A DNA stretch of 64,000 bases, from positions 54,188,001 through 54,252,000 of the forward strand of contig CM114271.1 of the NCBI GenBank assembly GCA_050084515.1. Direction: 5' to 3'. How positions within the stretch are numbered: the first letter of the stretch is position 1; each line of letters starts with the position of its first letter. The stretch comes from Blasia pusilla. Lineage: Eukaryota; Marchantiophyta; Marchantiopsida; Blasiales. The notes beneath the pieces were generated by a model. The model worked only from the letters and a program-made list of their open reading frames with translations. It was not told the origin of the DNA and ran no database searches. Below, one piece after another: positions 1 through 13,178 of this stretch. The position numbers and the translations under genes were made by a program.

Positions 1-1210
1 TGCTGATCACCTTGACCTTGGAAGATGGCATTTGTTATATGGAACAGTTTCATGTGACGCAGGTCTTGGTCACAGCTGCTTCCTGGACTTTGCTAACATT
101 TCCTCCAGTGTGTCACATAAATTGTCTTCCTCTCCATCTATAAATACTCGTGATTTGTTGAACAGTGTTTCTGTTAGATATCAGCACGCAGCTGATTACC
201 AGCGACCTTCCTCTATTGACACCATGCCAAGGCACCTTCGCAGGTATAATAGGACTGGCAAGTCATTCTTGTGACTCACGTCTAATGTGTCAGTGAACAG
301 GTGTCACTTGTCAGTGACTCAGCACTCCTGGACGTGAATTGCATTTACTTTAGGTAGGACATGTTTTCTGTTCTAGGAGGGGCATAATACAGGGCCCTGT
401 GTATTTAAAGAGCTACTCTGATCCACTCTTTGATGCAGATCACATTCCTTAAAGATGAGTCTTGTTCTATTGGCTTAGTTATTCCCTGCAATTGAAGGTC
501 AGTCTGAGTCCTCGAGATGTTTGACAGTTTCGTCGCTCAAATGTCAGGCTTCCCCCATTACAGAACCTTTAGAGTGCCGAGAGATGATCAGAAGTGTATG
601 TTGGAGGTTATATCTGTTGCGCCATTTGTGTCTACTGGAAGCAATACCCCATTCCATCATTCGTATTCTCTTTATCGCTTTTCTGTATGGCTTTCCATTC
701 ACTAGTCAATCAGGGCGCTGGGCCTATGGGCACAAGGCTGCAACAGGTACTGCTTAATGAGTTGTGTCTTTGTCTTTGTGTGAGCTTTTGAGGCCTGCTC
801 ATCCAGGATGGGACTCTAATTCTACTGTTGCAGTGGGTTATATCACGTGGATGTAGGAAGATTATCATTACTTCTTTTGTTGGAGATTTCAGTTGGGGGT
901 TCACCCCTCCCCCTCCCTTCATCACTGCTCCTTGTGCCGTTTTTTCATTGAACTCTCGTAGTTCCACTTATTATTTCTTCTAGTCCATCTGTATTGCATG
1001 GCTGCCTCTTCACTTCTCTGGTCCAAGACAATTTTATGATGTTTGTAATTTTACCATGTTTGGGAACCATTTGTTCCTCGTTTTTGCGCTCTGCATGAGC
1101 TATCAAAGCTGTTGTGAAGCATGAGTGCTTGTTTGCTGCAACATGAGACTACTGCTTGCTCCTCAGAACAAAGGGATAATCCTAATCTGATTCCTGTAAA
1201 TTTCATGCAG
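1..1210 (+). other. intron (3' part) of the endo-beta-mannosidase gene
   Basis: I find no exon of the family here. The next exon begins at 1211 after a TGCAG acceptor preceded by a branch-like ctgat, and it starts in the middle of the protein. This stretch is therefore most simply the 3' part of an intron whose upstream exons lie before the window. Short open frames at 32-274 and 1121-1210 look random. Confidence 0.6.
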
Positions 1211-4200
1211 CTCTTTTTCTACAAACCCCAATTATGGTGGCCCAATGGAATGGGCCAGCAACCGCTATACAATGTCGACATTGTAGTATTAATAGGAGAC
1301 AAAGAATCAGATTCCTGGAGTCACCAAATTGGCTTTCGGCAAATTGAATCAGATGTTGACTCCTCTACTGGAGGCAGGTAACTGTTTAAATATAGACAGT
1401 AGATTTTTTCATGAGTCAAAATCAGACAAGGAGGGTGAAATTCCCTAAGAATTAAAATCTCCAACGGCAAGAAAGATGCCTGAGAATCTTAACACAACAG
1501 ACTATTAGTGTCTTCGTAAGTACATACTTTGTGCTTAAGATGTTGGGGGCTCCTTGAAACTGCAGATGCTGATGACAGTCTGGAGTGTGGGATAAAACAA
1601 GCTAGTTGCAATTGCTGATTCATGAAGAAAGGGTTCTTTTGCAGGGCATTCAAGGTCAATGGAAAGCCATTGTTTATCAGGGGAGGAAACTGGATAGTTT
1701 CTGATGGTTTGCTCCGTTTGTCAGAGAAGCGCTACAAGACTGATGTTGGGTTCCATGCTGACATGAATATGAACATGATGCGTGTTTGGGGTGGAGCTCT
1801 AGCAGAGCGGCCAGCCTTTTACCGTGCTTGTGATGAGCGTGGTGTACTGGTTAGTTTTTCATATTGCCTTCGTAGTTGAACAGGATTCTACCAGTACATA
1901 ATGAGGTGGTGTAAAGATGGTACCAGACGGACAGATCTGATTTCCAGTCATGTGCTGTGACTAAAGGTTAAGGCCAAACAGAAGCAAGAGCGGCCTACAT
2001 AGTCCCAAAGATAGATGAACTGGTTAGAAAGTCTTACAATTATGTTCCTGGATCTAAATGTCAGCAACGGAAGTTGTAATGTTGTGCCGTTTTATTGAAG
2101 GCAAACTAAGAGTATGCACCTCATTATTAGGGTATAAGAGCTTGAGGACAATATGAAAGCTGAGAGGGTCACCTTTCGTAAAAAGACCGTCTCCAATGCA
2201 AATGCACTGAAATTTACCAGATTGTTTTTCGTCAAGCATGATGGGAAGACCAACATTCATGCCTACTTCTTCTCTGCAGGTCTGGCAAGAGTTTTGGATA
2301 ACTGGAGATTGTAATGGGCGTGGAATTCCTCCCTCAGAGCAGAGTTGGCCATTAGATCATGAGCTTTTCTTGACCTGTGCAAGGGACACTGTCAAGGTGC
2401 TGCGTAACCATGCAAGTCTTTCTTTATGGGTTGGCGGAAATGAGCAGGTTCCAGCGGATGACATCAACAAAGCATTAGAAGCAGAGCTGAAACTCAATTC
2501 CAATTACAAAGTGGACTTCAGTAAACTGAGTGATGGGCCGGATGTTGGGGACATGGATGTCAGTCTTTACCTTGATGGCACACGGCTCTACATTCCAGGC
2601 TCATTATGGGGTGGTTTTGCAGAAGGAAGCGGAGCCTTCTCCGATGGTCCCTATGGCATTCAAAACCCTGAGGACTTTTTTGCAGAAGATTATTATCCAT
2701 ATGCCTTCAATCCTGAAATTGGGTCTGTTGGGGTGCCACTTGCAGCAACAATTAGAGCAACCATGCCGCCTGAGGCATGGGAACCACCCAAGTTGGTAGA
2801 GGTTGAGGGTGGGTATCTTCTAGATGTTCCCAATCCAACGTGGGAATACCATAAATACATTCCTTATTCAGATCCTGGGAATGTTCACAATCAAATTTCT
2901 ATCTACGGCAGACCCAAGAATCTTGACGACTTTTGTGAGAAGGTATGGACGTTCTGGCTACAAAATAGTGCAGATCTTCAACCCTTAAATCCTAAGGTTA
3001 TTCCAAATCTAAGTAATGACTGTCTGTCAAGGGTAAAATAGCAGTGTATGCTTAATGGAACTGATGTGAGTACATGGAAACATTGCGTACATTATAGAAG
3101 GTTCACGTTCGCAGTTTGAGGCATGAAGGTGTCAGCAGTCAATGGCCAAATTGTATTATCCGAAAGACGCAAATGTTTGCTGCTTTTGTTCTAGTTTGTT
3201 TCGAGTACACTGCTCATGGAGCTTGAACTATGGCTGAACTTCAACCGCTCATCATTTTTGCAGGCACAACTTGTCAACTATGTACAGTACAAGGCACTTA
3301 TAGAAAGTTGGAACTCTCGCATGTGGGAAAAGTATACTGGCGTCCTTATTTGGAAAACCCAAAATCCCTGGCCCGGGCTACGTGGTGGGCTGTATGATTT
3401 TCTCCTTGATCAGACTGGAGGATTCTTTGGCATACAATCAGCTGCTGAGCCTATCCACGTTCAACTCAATCTAGCAACCTACGTTGTTGAAGTACTTTCC
3501 TTGTCCGTTACTTGGTTTCATCTATTTGAGACTTAAATTAAGTTTTTGGAGAGTCCTGGGATGTAGAATTGTGATGGGAGTACCACAAAACTAGATGGTA
3601 GTTCGGGAGTTGTATATTCTTGCCTTCAGGTGAAGTGCATAGGGTCGAGGGCAGGATTTGAAGCTCATGTGCCCATTTAAGTTTTCAGTTGACAGCTAGT
3701 GCCAATGACATAATCAGGAATAATAGCTTTGAGAAAAGTAGGTGCTAATTCTCAAATTGCGTTGGAATCTGACAGATTGTCAATACCAGTGGTGAGCTTC
3801 TTGAAGACGTCGTGGTGGAAGCCAGTGTGTGGGACTTGGATGGCGGGTGCCCTTATCAGAACACGGTCAAACAGTTATCGGCATCACCATACAAGACAAC
3901 GAAGATGTTTGAAATTCCATATTATAAACTGGTTTCAGCAAAACCTGTCTACTTTCTTCTTCTCAAACTCTTCAGGGACTCTGATGTGCATCTATCACGC
4001 AACTTCTATTGGCTTCACAAGCCAGGGTCAGACTATTCTACACTTGAAGGTGACTTCCAGACTAAGAAAGCACTCGTCCATGTTGTTGCCACTGCAACAC
4101 AAGAAGAGGGAGGCATGGTACAGATCACAGCACAAGTGAAGAATGAGGCAACGGACAACCTAATGCTTTCCAGAAGAAGTTCCAGGAGTGCACAGCTTGC

Positions 4201-4495
4201 AGACGAATCCGGAGCATCTCGAGTTGCGTTTTGGCTTCATTTCTCAGTTCATGCGTCTGGCGAAACAACAGATGAGCTTCAAGACCAACGCATCCTTCCA
4301 GTGACCTACGAGTGTAATTACTTCTCTCTGGTTCCGGGTGAATCCACCACCATGCAAATCTCCTTCGACTACGACAAGTCCGTGAGTCCGAAACTTCTGC
4401 TTCAGGGCTGGAACATCGACGATCTCGAAGTTCCTTTCTTATTCGAGGACTCAATGGACGAACCTTCTTCTGCCCACTTTCCTCGATTCTGGTGA
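1211..4495 (+). CDS. EBM: mannosylglycoprotein endo-beta-mannosidase (GH2), 3' part, five exons
   Basis: The enzyme hydrolyses the Man-beta-1,4-GlcNAc bond in plant N-glycans during glycoprotein turnover. Exons read as 1211-1377, 1645-1849, 2280-2942, 3264-3491 and 3776-4495. All junctions are GT-AG and the frame closes across each (the first intron is phase 2, the rest phase 0). The visible part is 660 residues; the plant enzyme is about 940, so roughly the first 285 residues lie upstream of the window. Family landmarks are LWWPNGMG in the first exon, RGGNW and [15 protein letters not shown] in the second, the acid/base Glu in VGGNEQ (codon 2442-2444), and the likely nucleophile Glu in [10 protein letters not shown] (codon 2715-2717). 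[21 protein letters not shown] and FYWLH follow. The C-terminal beta-domains end at a TGA at 4493. Nothing visible is broken. Confidence 0.93.
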
Positions 4496-5020
4496 CAGAT
4501 TTTAGTTTCTCTAGTGCCCATGCCTCACTAAAGGTCCTCAACTTAAATACGCATGCTCCAGTTTCAGATTGCTCACATTGTTGCGTACGCACATAATTGT
4601 ATAAAACTCTCTTCCTCATGGCATCTAGCTGATGTTGATCTGGAGGGTGGCCATGTGAATGCCCTTAAGCATGTACTCTTGGAATCTTTGAAGAGAGGCT
4701 GCCCTCAACCACTTGAATAATTAACCCTCAAGCAACTCGATGTGTCATATCCAATGTGGTCTAACCGTATCCATGAAGCACATTCTCTACTAATATTATT
4801 ATGTTGTTTATACTTTCATCTATATTATTATGGGAGAGTGCTTTTTTCATTTTCTAAGACCTTTTTGCCTGGCAACCGGAAAAATGTTGCACCGATAAAT
4901 TCAAGTTTTATGTGGCATCATTCTTTTCCCTTCACGAATTATATCATAACTTTTAAATATTTTTTTATTTCGCGTGCAATTTATTAGTGTATTTTGGTAG
5001 TGCCTCATGGGTCTAGGAAT
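4496..5020. other. 3' flank of the endo-beta-mannosidase gene
   Basis: This holds the presumed 3' UTR followed by AT-rich spacer. I see no coding signal. The short frame at 4742-4987 has no recognisable content. Confidence 0.5.
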
Positions 5021-5295
5021 CATTTGAAGCCTATTATAAATGGCATTGAATTTTTATATAATACAATAGTTTACACATTTGAAGCCTATTATAAATGGCA
5101 TTGAATTTTTATATAATATAATAGTTTTGACATTTGAAGCCTATTATAAATGGCATTGAATTTTTATATAATATAATAGTTTCGACATTTGAAGCCTATT
5201 ATAAATGGCATTGAATTTTTATATAATATAATAGTTTCGACATTTGAAGCCTATTATAAATGGCATTGAATTTTTTTATAATCTAATAGGTTGGA
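5021..5295. repeat. tandem array, five copies of a 55-bp AT-rich unit
   Basis: Units begin catttgaagcctattataaa at 5021, 5076, 5131, 5186 and 5241, an exact 55-bp period. Copies differ at only a few positions, so the array is recent. The last copy is the most divergent at its end. Confidence 0.97.
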
Positions 5296-5360
5296 CAAAA
5301 GCCAGCAGGAGTTCATTGCATCATAGGGCTAGCATTTTAGAATGTGTACATAGTAAAGAC

Positions 5361-5480
5361 GTATATTACATAGTGATGTGTATGCGCACACTCTTAGATG
5401 TGGCTTGATGTGCATATAATAAGGATGTATATTATATAGTGATGTGTATGCGCATACTATTAGATATGGTTTGATATTGA
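5361..5480. repeat. direct repeat, two copies of a 66-bp unit
   Basis: The motif gtatatta(c/t)atagtgatgtg starts at 5361 and again at 5427. The shared sequence continues for about 50 bp with scattered differences. Confidence 0.85.
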
Positions 5481-6640
5481 GGATAGGATGTATACATAGT
5501 TGGATGGACGATGTATTTGGTATGGAATGGAATATCCTTAATTGGAAGATGATGTGATGTGGAGCAAAAAAATTAAAATAATCTATTCAATAATTTGAGT
5601 AAGGGGGGTGTCGCTTAATTTTGAAACTCCCCTCTCGAAGGAAAGAAGCCGTCTAAAATTGCAAGTAAGGAAGGTGCATTCTAAAATAGCAAGTAACGAG
5701 AGTGGCTTTTAAAATTGTAGGAACACTTGCAAAAGCACCATTGCACTTGTCATGCTATCCTCAAACATTTGCCTAACTTTGGAGAATTAGTGACCGACCC
5801 CTCTATTATAAAATGGGGTATTTTTCAGCTAGAGGAGCCATATTTAGGGACGGTGTATGTGACAGAGGTAGTTACCAAAAGGCAGAGCTAGATGCGGAGC
5901 TCACACCTAGATGCGGAAGAGCTTGGAAAAATTATTATGATTTTGCCACCAAAGGAAGGGGAGGTGGATTAAGTGTCAAGCCGAGGGCGAAATTATTGCT
6001 AGGAGGCTGACTCTCCAAGTAAATAACTCCATCAATTATTCGAGTTATATGCCAATGTTAAGTCCGATTCCTACGCACAATTCATGCCTCCAATTTTGTG
6101 CATATGCGTATCAGCGTGTCTCTAAGATACCATCTCTATGTGTGTGTGAGAGAGATGGTATTGATTTTGTTCTTCCAATCCCTAGAATTCGAGCTCCATG
6201 AGCATGTTCCGTTCATGTAGCTCATTTTTAGCTCTCATATACAACGGACCAGAGGATTGGGAGAAGAGACCAGATCTATGAACCAAAGAATTAATTATGT
6301 GCAAAACGGGACAATTTTTCTACTTTTGAATTGAAGCTAGCTCCTCCCTAGTGCAATTTTGAAATGTTGTGATGCGGAAACACACAAGATAACCTAATCC
6401 CATCATGTAATTTCTCTCACTTTATGATCAACACGCTTAGCGCTAATGGGAATTCCTTTCTCTCTGCTTTGATATGCGGCCACCCACATTTGCATATTAT
6501 AGTTATAATTTCCACACAACCTATTTAACTACTCATCTGATCTCTCCTCCCCATTGCTCTATGAGCGCCTAATATCACACCAATTTTCTTCATTTTTCTC
6601 TGCGTAAATGATTGTGGGCATCGTAAATCCATTTAATGGC
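5481..6640. other. spacer without recognisable gene
   Basis: I see no supported gene. Around 5640-5720 a motif similar to taaaattgcaagtaaggaag is repeated three times in diverged form. The short frame at 5813-6010 has no family resemblance. Confidence 0.4.
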
Positions 6641-6648
6641 TCGGTTAC

Positions 6649-7800
6649 TCAAACAACACCCCAAGTCATCACCGCAGCAGCCTCAACCTGAGCCGCACTA
6701 CACATGAATCCCATCCCCACAGAATCCTCACTAGCATCGTGGTAAGATATGGAGGTTACCGCCACACTAGCTACTCTCACCTCCGGGCATGTCTCTAGCT
6801 GCATCATTGTCATGGCAACAATCCTCTGCTCCAACTGATCGATACGCGTAAGGAGTGCTGCATCGGGTGCATGTCCTCCATCTCCTGTGACTGGTGATGG
6901 CACTCTACCACCATGACCATCCATCACTCGATCTCCACCAACTCTCTCGCCCCCAAGTCCTCGGCCTACCTCTGGGCGTACCTCATGGTGAAGATCATAA
7001 CACCTATCCCTAGTGTGACCATATCGGTGACAATGATCACACTGCAACTATGGTGGGGCCATCCTCTATGGCTCCTAAGAAATCAGAGGCGCCCGTGGCC
7101 CTCTCTCATGTTGTGGGAAATCCCTCTCCCTATGTGACCACCACACGTCCAACAATCCAGCCATGATCCCTGCTGGGAAACATATGTCAGTACGGGCCGT
7201 TGCCTCATCGGCTGACGATACTCGCCTTGCTCTCTAGGCTCACCCGCCCGCTCTTGTGGTACTGGTGCATGCTGGGGCACCTTTGGGTCTACTCCTACTC
7301 GTCGACCCGTCGAATCCCGCGAAAATTCCATGGTCACCACCTGCTCCTCACTCATGTTGAGCTCTACCTGCTCAGACAACTCAAAGACCACCTTCAATGT
7401 GGGCTTTGCTGTGTGAAGCAACATCGCATCCTGAATTCTTCTCCGTATCTCCTCATCCAACACCCGGTACTAATACTGCACTGATTGCGCCTTAATCATC
7501 CCATATGTGGCAACGATCAATCTTCGCATGCGCGTGAACGCCTCCCTCAGACTCTCACCCGATCTCCGTTGAAAATCCTGTAGACTCTTCAGCTTGTCGG
7601 TCCGCATGCCCTGGTAGCTTCTTCCCAATGTCCATACACCTCCAGAATTGCAAATCCGACAACGCTTCCGCCCCGATTCATGCACACAGAAATCTGAAAC
7701 ACTCTTTCACCACAGCAGCAATCCGCTCCACACACTCAAGCAGATAGCTTCGCATGATCAAAATGAGATCAAAATAGTGGTAGCAACACGAACCTCTCAC
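6649..7800 (-). pseudogene. LTR-retrotransposon gag relic, probably Ty3/gypsy
   Basis: Read on the minus strand, frames at 7470-7685, 7083-7463 and 6649-7047 give successive pieces of a Gag polyprotein separated by frameshifts and stops. The first piece has the retrotransposon-gag signature (KLKSLQDFQRRSGESLREAF followed by FTRM-like residues). The last contains a zinc knuckle of the form C-x2-C-x4-H-x4-C (CDHCHRYGHTRDRC). A second, damaged knuckle lies near 7120-7160 (CWTCGGH). This matches nucleic-acid-binding Gag of plant gypsy elements. No protease or reverse transcriptase follows at lower coordinates, so the element is truncated. Confidence 0.8.
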
Positions 7801-9183
7801 CCGATCTAGATGAACTTCAACAGAGCTTCCACACTCCAAGCTCTCCACATCAAAAAACCATTAAACACGAACTCTTCAATCTTTGATAACTTCCAACTCC
7901 CTCAACGAAATCCGGCGATCTAAAGTGCGTTGGAAAGCTCTCAACAAGACGCTTCTTTCCCAATCAACCACATACCAGATCCACACCTCCAACATAGGCC
8001 ACAAGCCACGAACATCCACGGCTGAGAACACAATTAGCCCTCATTAACCAGATCCTACTGATCCATGATCGAAGCTACTATCGATCTACTCCAATTCTTT
8101 GAGTGAAATCTGTGAAAGACCTACTATCATAAAACATGTAAAGAATCACATAAAATTGAGCCAAACCCACTCTACGACGGGAGAATCCAAGTCGAAGCTT
8201 GCGGGAACCACCATAGCCAAGAGCTCTACTCACTAACAAGGCTAACTCCCAACGCAACAGGCTCAACTCAAAGAACTAACTGTTCTTTGAGTACACTCCA
8301 CACTATACCCTCCAACCTAAGGGCGGGCCCTACTGGAAAAGTCACCCTCAATGGAGTAACCCCCAACCCTATGTATGAAATCGTATCCCTACCTAGGCAC
8401 TACGGCCCTACATAAGATATGGCCTCTACCAGCACACTATACTCTACGACATAATCCGTATGGTCATGACAGAGATTTCAAGAAGCAAGTAACTACAGAG
8501 ACCAACTGACCCACCAAATACATAATCAAGCACCAGAGGCTGAATCATTGCGCATGACTGAGGTACCATGCGGCATCGAATACACTTATACAGGTAAAGC
8601 GACAAACAAAAAGTGACTCCCCATCTATTCAAGAAAGAATCACAATCAATTGGCCACTAGTGTCATATGGCGCAATTGTAGAAAACGTAAGGCATTCCAG
8701 TAGTGCAACTCTACGGATTTCAAAAACAAGCACAAAAGCTCTGAGGTAGACCTCCCCTAATTCTTTGCCTGTATCATCTTATAAGCCTACAAGAAAAATG
8801 AGAAACAACAGACAAATAACCCATCCAACCAGCCCTTCATACACTCCGGAGATGAATATGTTCATAAACACGTCCATCTCCCAAGGTTCAGAGACATGAC
8901 AAACCTAATATGTTACGAACCAAAAGCACTCTGGTTGCAACGATCAATGCTGCTGATATCAAAATGACCCTCCGATCCCCCTTCCAAACCAGTGAGGTAA
9001 ACTCTTCGTGCCAAAAAGAATCACGTAATCGTGCACCGGAGGGCAAATCTCTGCAACGGAGGATTCAACGCATCACAGAGATGAATGTGTTCATAAACAC
9101 ATCCATCTCCAAGGATGTGCAGCCGATTGAAATTCTGCAGGGAAAATCACCTCTACGTTGGGAAATTCAGAGCAAAATCAGCA
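7801..9183. other. spacer, possible 5' leader or LTR of the antisense gag relic
   Basis: This lies on the 5' side of the minus-strand gag relic, where a leader and LTR would be expected. I cannot identify a primer-binding site or a paired LTR. It holds a perfect 11-bp hairpin at 8266-8292 (5-nt loop). A 34-bp segment (gagatgaatatgttcataaa) at about 8850-8884 recurs at about 9079-9113; each copy is itself a near-palindrome. Confidence 0.4.
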
Positions 9184-9273
9184 GCATCGTCCTCTGCAAC
9201 AGCTTTGTCCTCCGCAGTAGCTCCATCCTCTGTAGCAGCTCCGTCCTCTGCGGTAGCTCCGTCCTCTTTGATG
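9184..9273. repeat. 18-bp minisatellite, five copies
   Basis: Units of the form gctccgtcctctgcggta start at 9184, 9202, 9220, 9238 and 9256 with a constant 18-bp period. Read in frame they give a repeating six-residue Ala/Pro/Ser/Val peptide, but no real gene surrounds it. Confidence 0.9.
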
Positions 9274-10177
9274 GCAAAGCTCTTGCATGACGAATCTCTC
9301 TCAGGACTGCCTCCTCACTACGACGACTCACTTCCTGGACTTATAAGCTGGGCGATTTGAATTTCAAATCGCATATGTATGCCATAACATCCACCCTACC
9401 ATCCACATAGCATCCACATTGCTCCCGGATATCCGAGAGCATCCTTGAGCATCCAAGAGGGTCACCGTTGTCGGGAAAATGTAGGCGTGGGGAGGGTGTA
9501 GGGCATTCCGATCCCGATCGGGGGGAAGGGGTTTGGGGAACTCGTCACTGGAACCCGAGACACAGGGGGGACACGGTGGGAGCAATAATTGCTTTGCATT
9601 CTTTGACTATGGTGAGCGTCCCTCGATGTAACCCCCGACGCGCATCCCTATGTGCGCCCAAGATCTGGGGAATTTTTTAATATTTTTTGTCCAATTACTG
9701 GTCTTATAATACATATGCCGAAATTGTTTCAAGAGTAATCGGCCATGTCTGGTAAATTTTTATTTTTCTGTAAAATACTATAATTTTTTTAGGGAGTCTG
9801 TTCAAATCCGAAATTCAAAAATTGTTCCCTTTTTTTTTTTCTGGTGTTGTTAAATTCCGCCCTGCCATTTTCCGGCATTTTTTTAGATGGAGTAAAATTT
9901 TCGGCCATTTTTCTTTTTGGCGGTCAATTTTCGGCATATTTATTAGTGGGCTCTCTTTCTTTCTTCTTGCACACATCCTATCTTTCTTGCTCCCTATTTT
10001 TCTATTTCCCATCTCTCTAGCTTATATTGTCATTCTCCTGCCTATCTCCTCTTTGCCTAATGCAAAGGAAGCATGACAACTCCCTCAAAACCTCAGACTC
10101 CTCCAGCACTTTATTGCATCCTTGGCAAGAGTTGAACTTGGCCAGGCCTCCCTACCAGTTGGGAGCCAAGGATCATG
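9274..10177. other. spacer without recognisable gene
   Basis: A G-rich stretch at 9480-9560 is followed by T-rich sequence. At 9352-9372 there is a 21-bp palindrome (10-bp arms, 1-nt centre). No gene is supported. Confidence 0.4.
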
Positions 10178-10226
10178 CCCCTCTAAAATACTTGGAGCTC
10201 CAAAGCTCCAAAGTATTATAGAGGGG
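10178..10226. repeat. snap-back inverted repeat, 22-bp arms, 4-nt loop
   Basis: The arm cccctctaaaatacttggag at 10178 returns inverted at 10204-10226 with one mismatch and one inserted base. It lies just beyond the 3' side of the antisense hAT relic. Confidence 0.85.
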
Positions 10227-10261
10227 CTCTACAGCTTAGACAACAAAATCACATCAACTTG

Positions 10262-12077
10262 ATATGTCAAGAGATGGGGCATCTAATTGCACTTCTACCA
10301 GAGGATTCAAGTACCTATCAGGATTAGCATACAAGTATCTAAAATGTGTTGAAGTTTTCCACAAAACTACAGAGTCACCCAGCATGTCATCAAAGTTATC
10401 TACATGTCCTTCTAGAGCAATCCTCAAAACAACGTCTAGATGTTTAGTAGCTAGTCTATTACTTGGTCTTTAGCATATTATGAATTGAGAAAGCCCTCTC
10501 ACATATAGTAGTGCTAACACATTGCACCCTTGCAAAGTTAGCCAACACAAGAAAATTGGCAAACTTACATTGTAAAATTGGGCTCCAACTAACCATTGCC
10601 CATAAAGCCCTGAAATTACGATCTTTCCACTATGTAGTTGCCATCAGCTTGAAGGATTGAAATTCTTGTCTAACAGCAGCCAGATTTATAATAGCCGATT
10701 TCAAGGTTCCCTTCAATGGTAACTCATATCCAAAATGTCCACACAAGTCTTCCAAGTCCTTACACCCCCAACTATTTAACCCAACATGTCCGGAGGGCAT
10801 GTGCAAAGGGTTTAAATTTTTCATTGCACCAATCAAATCCTTATCCCTAAACCTATCCTGCAAAGCTGAACATACACTTTCAGCATATGTCTTTTGAAAT
10901 AAAAGAGCAACTTCTAGATCTCTCCCGGTCCGGTCTCTCAACAAATCAATGCTTTGAAATTTACTACCTCTGATTTCAGACTGCAAACGTCTAAGATATC
11001 CATCGAGGGGTCCAAAGTCGGTTGGGATATGATAACCTGTTTCTTTCGAAAAAAGTAGATGCATTCAAATCTCGACTTTCCATGACATAATTCATGGTAA
11101 TAGAAGCTATTTCAGAACTAACAATGCTACCAATAGTGCTAACGTCTATAAACTTGTATTGGAAAATTTTACTCAAGTTAGCAAGACTAGAAAAAATATC
11201 AGCAAGAAAATATAAATCTATTTCCATAGATTTATAAATGTTCACAACGAAATGATCTATTTCCATCAAAATGATCACAATGGGTCTAGAAGATCTATTT
11301 CCATCAAAATTTCCTTGCAAAGGGGTGCTCTTGCACTTGTCAAAGCTGCAAGATTCGTCCTATGGGCTACACAATGCACTGAAAGAGATACGAGTTCAAT
11401 TTTTGTTTCTGTTGTGAAAAAACCCCGGTTTGGCTCCCAACCATTGTAGAGGCACCATCTAATCCAAATGCTACTATTTTTGAATGTTCTAGTCCTCCGT
11501 CTTTGATGAAATCCAACAAAATGTTAGTGATAGCATTTAGATTCTCAACAAAGCAAGCCTAGAAAACAACATTTGGATTGATTCTCTTCAATGAATGTTG
11601 CAAACACAACTACATGACATGTCACAGAGATATCAATAGATTTTTCGATCATGATTCCAAAGAAAGGAGATGCTTGAACTCTAGCTAGAGTCAAAACTTG
11701 GCTTATGAAGAAACACATCTCACTAAAGCTTTTCTCGTCTTGATAGAGGTCCCTAGTTATAGGTGCATTCACAACGTGCAAGAGCTTATAAAGGCCATTG
11801 AACTTTGAAAAAGGCATGGCCTCCTTTGCAAGAAAGTAAGCAGACCTAAATAAAGTGAGAAAAGAAACCTCACAAGTTCAGTTGGATGTAGCTATGGCCT
11901 TAGCCATAGATTTCTTACCTCCATTGGCGGCCCAAGCAAGTTTAATGTGCTCATTTGACTTTGCATGATCTGTGAATGCTGATACTTTACAATTGATAGC
12001 ACCATCCCTACCGAGTACACTCTTTCCCTTGCCTTTTCTACAAACTTTACAGTGAATCCTCCCACTCTATGCATCAA
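10262..12077 (-). pseudogene. hAT-family transposase relic (TTF zinc finger / ZNF862-like type)
   Basis: Minus-strand pieces follow the order of a hAT transposase. Near 12060-11890 is a zinc-finger-like region (GRDGAINCKV, then HAKSNEHIKLAW). At 11817-11545 is the RNase-H-like start (ASPFFGIMIEKSIDISVTCH). At about 11386-11341 is the typical HCVAHRTNLAAL motif. At 11064-10630 is the helical insertion domain, and at 10500-10290 the hATC dimerisation region (CERAFSIHNMLKTK, then HLDVVLRIALEG). Frames change several times and stops intervene, so it cannot encode an active transposase. A 38-bp direct duplication at 11254-11310 adds to the damage. I did not find terminal inverted repeats. Confidence 0.88.
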
Positions 12078-12919
12078 AGCTTATCCAATTGTACAGGGTA
12101 TACCACATATCTTTCCATGCTACGCGGTTCTTCTCAAGTATGGATCCATTGCTGCCTAATGTACTATGGCCATCCCTCTCATCTGATGATCCAGAAAACG
12201 CTATGACATCACGTGCTTCCTTCGGATTCTCCTTGAATCACAACTCATTCATTGTTCTCTGGCCTTTGGCCATGTCTACTGCAAAAATGGTTAATATAAT
12301 CTACAACTAGCACCCTTGTAAAATATAAACCAAATAAGATAGGTGCAGGAATAATACGACGTGGGATTTGGTCTGTTGTAGTGGCACCAGAAGCTATGTG
12401 GGCAATGACAGTAGCAACTTAGCAAGGCTGCAATAAAAACTACAGCAAACTACTACCGATGGTAGCGAGCTGAACAAGAAGCTGGGCCCGGTGAGCGTAG
12501 CTCTTGCACCTGTGAGGACTCAAGAGTAGACCAAAGCCCCTAAAGTTTCCCAACCAGAAGTCCTAGGTGTTCAAACCAGGGGTGCGGCTCAAGAAATGGG
12601 TCATGGGACGTTCTCACCGCTTTAGAGCTTTGCCTTAACAAAAGTCGGGCAACGAGGATGCTACACTATGGCCATGGGGGAAGAGTGAACGTAGATAGCA
12701 GACATGCATTCAAACCTACCTCCTAACCAAGTAACACACGAAGTAACTTATTCAAAGTCCAAAGGTGGGGAGGAGGATTCCTTTCACCAAGCGAAGCTTC
12801 AGACAGCGAGACCAATGATGCAGTGCTGCAAAATGCAAGAAAAAACCCACACAACGCAAAACGAAATGAGAGCAAAGATAGTCCAGCGTCACGGTCCCAT
12901 GGACCCACTGTATTCACGG
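12078..12919. other. spacer beside the hAT relic
   Basis: This may include the N-terminal part or terminus of the hAT element. No motif can be read. Confidence 0.35.
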
Positions 12920-13178
12920 TATTGTGCACACCCCCACGGGCCCAGACTACTCAGGAAGTCGAGCACATGGCCTCAACACACTACTACGGGCCTAAGTATC
13001 AAGAAAAAACCATTGACATCCGCTACTGAGCTGGTTGAGCACCCTCCAACATGCCTAAGGTATCAAAACGAACCCCACGGACATCGGCTACATAGCAGGT
13101 CAAGCACAGTCTCACATGCCTAAGGAATTAAAAAAACACCCACGGTGCCCCGCTACTCAGCCGATCGACCACACTCAG
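12920..13178. repeat. diverged tandem repeat, 63-65-bp unit, three to four copies
   Basis: Units starting with cctaag(g)tatcaa begin at 12991, 13054 and 13119. Each carries a ccgctactgagc-like core and a gagcac/cacactc block. A further, more degraded copy seems to precede 12991. Confidence 0.7.
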
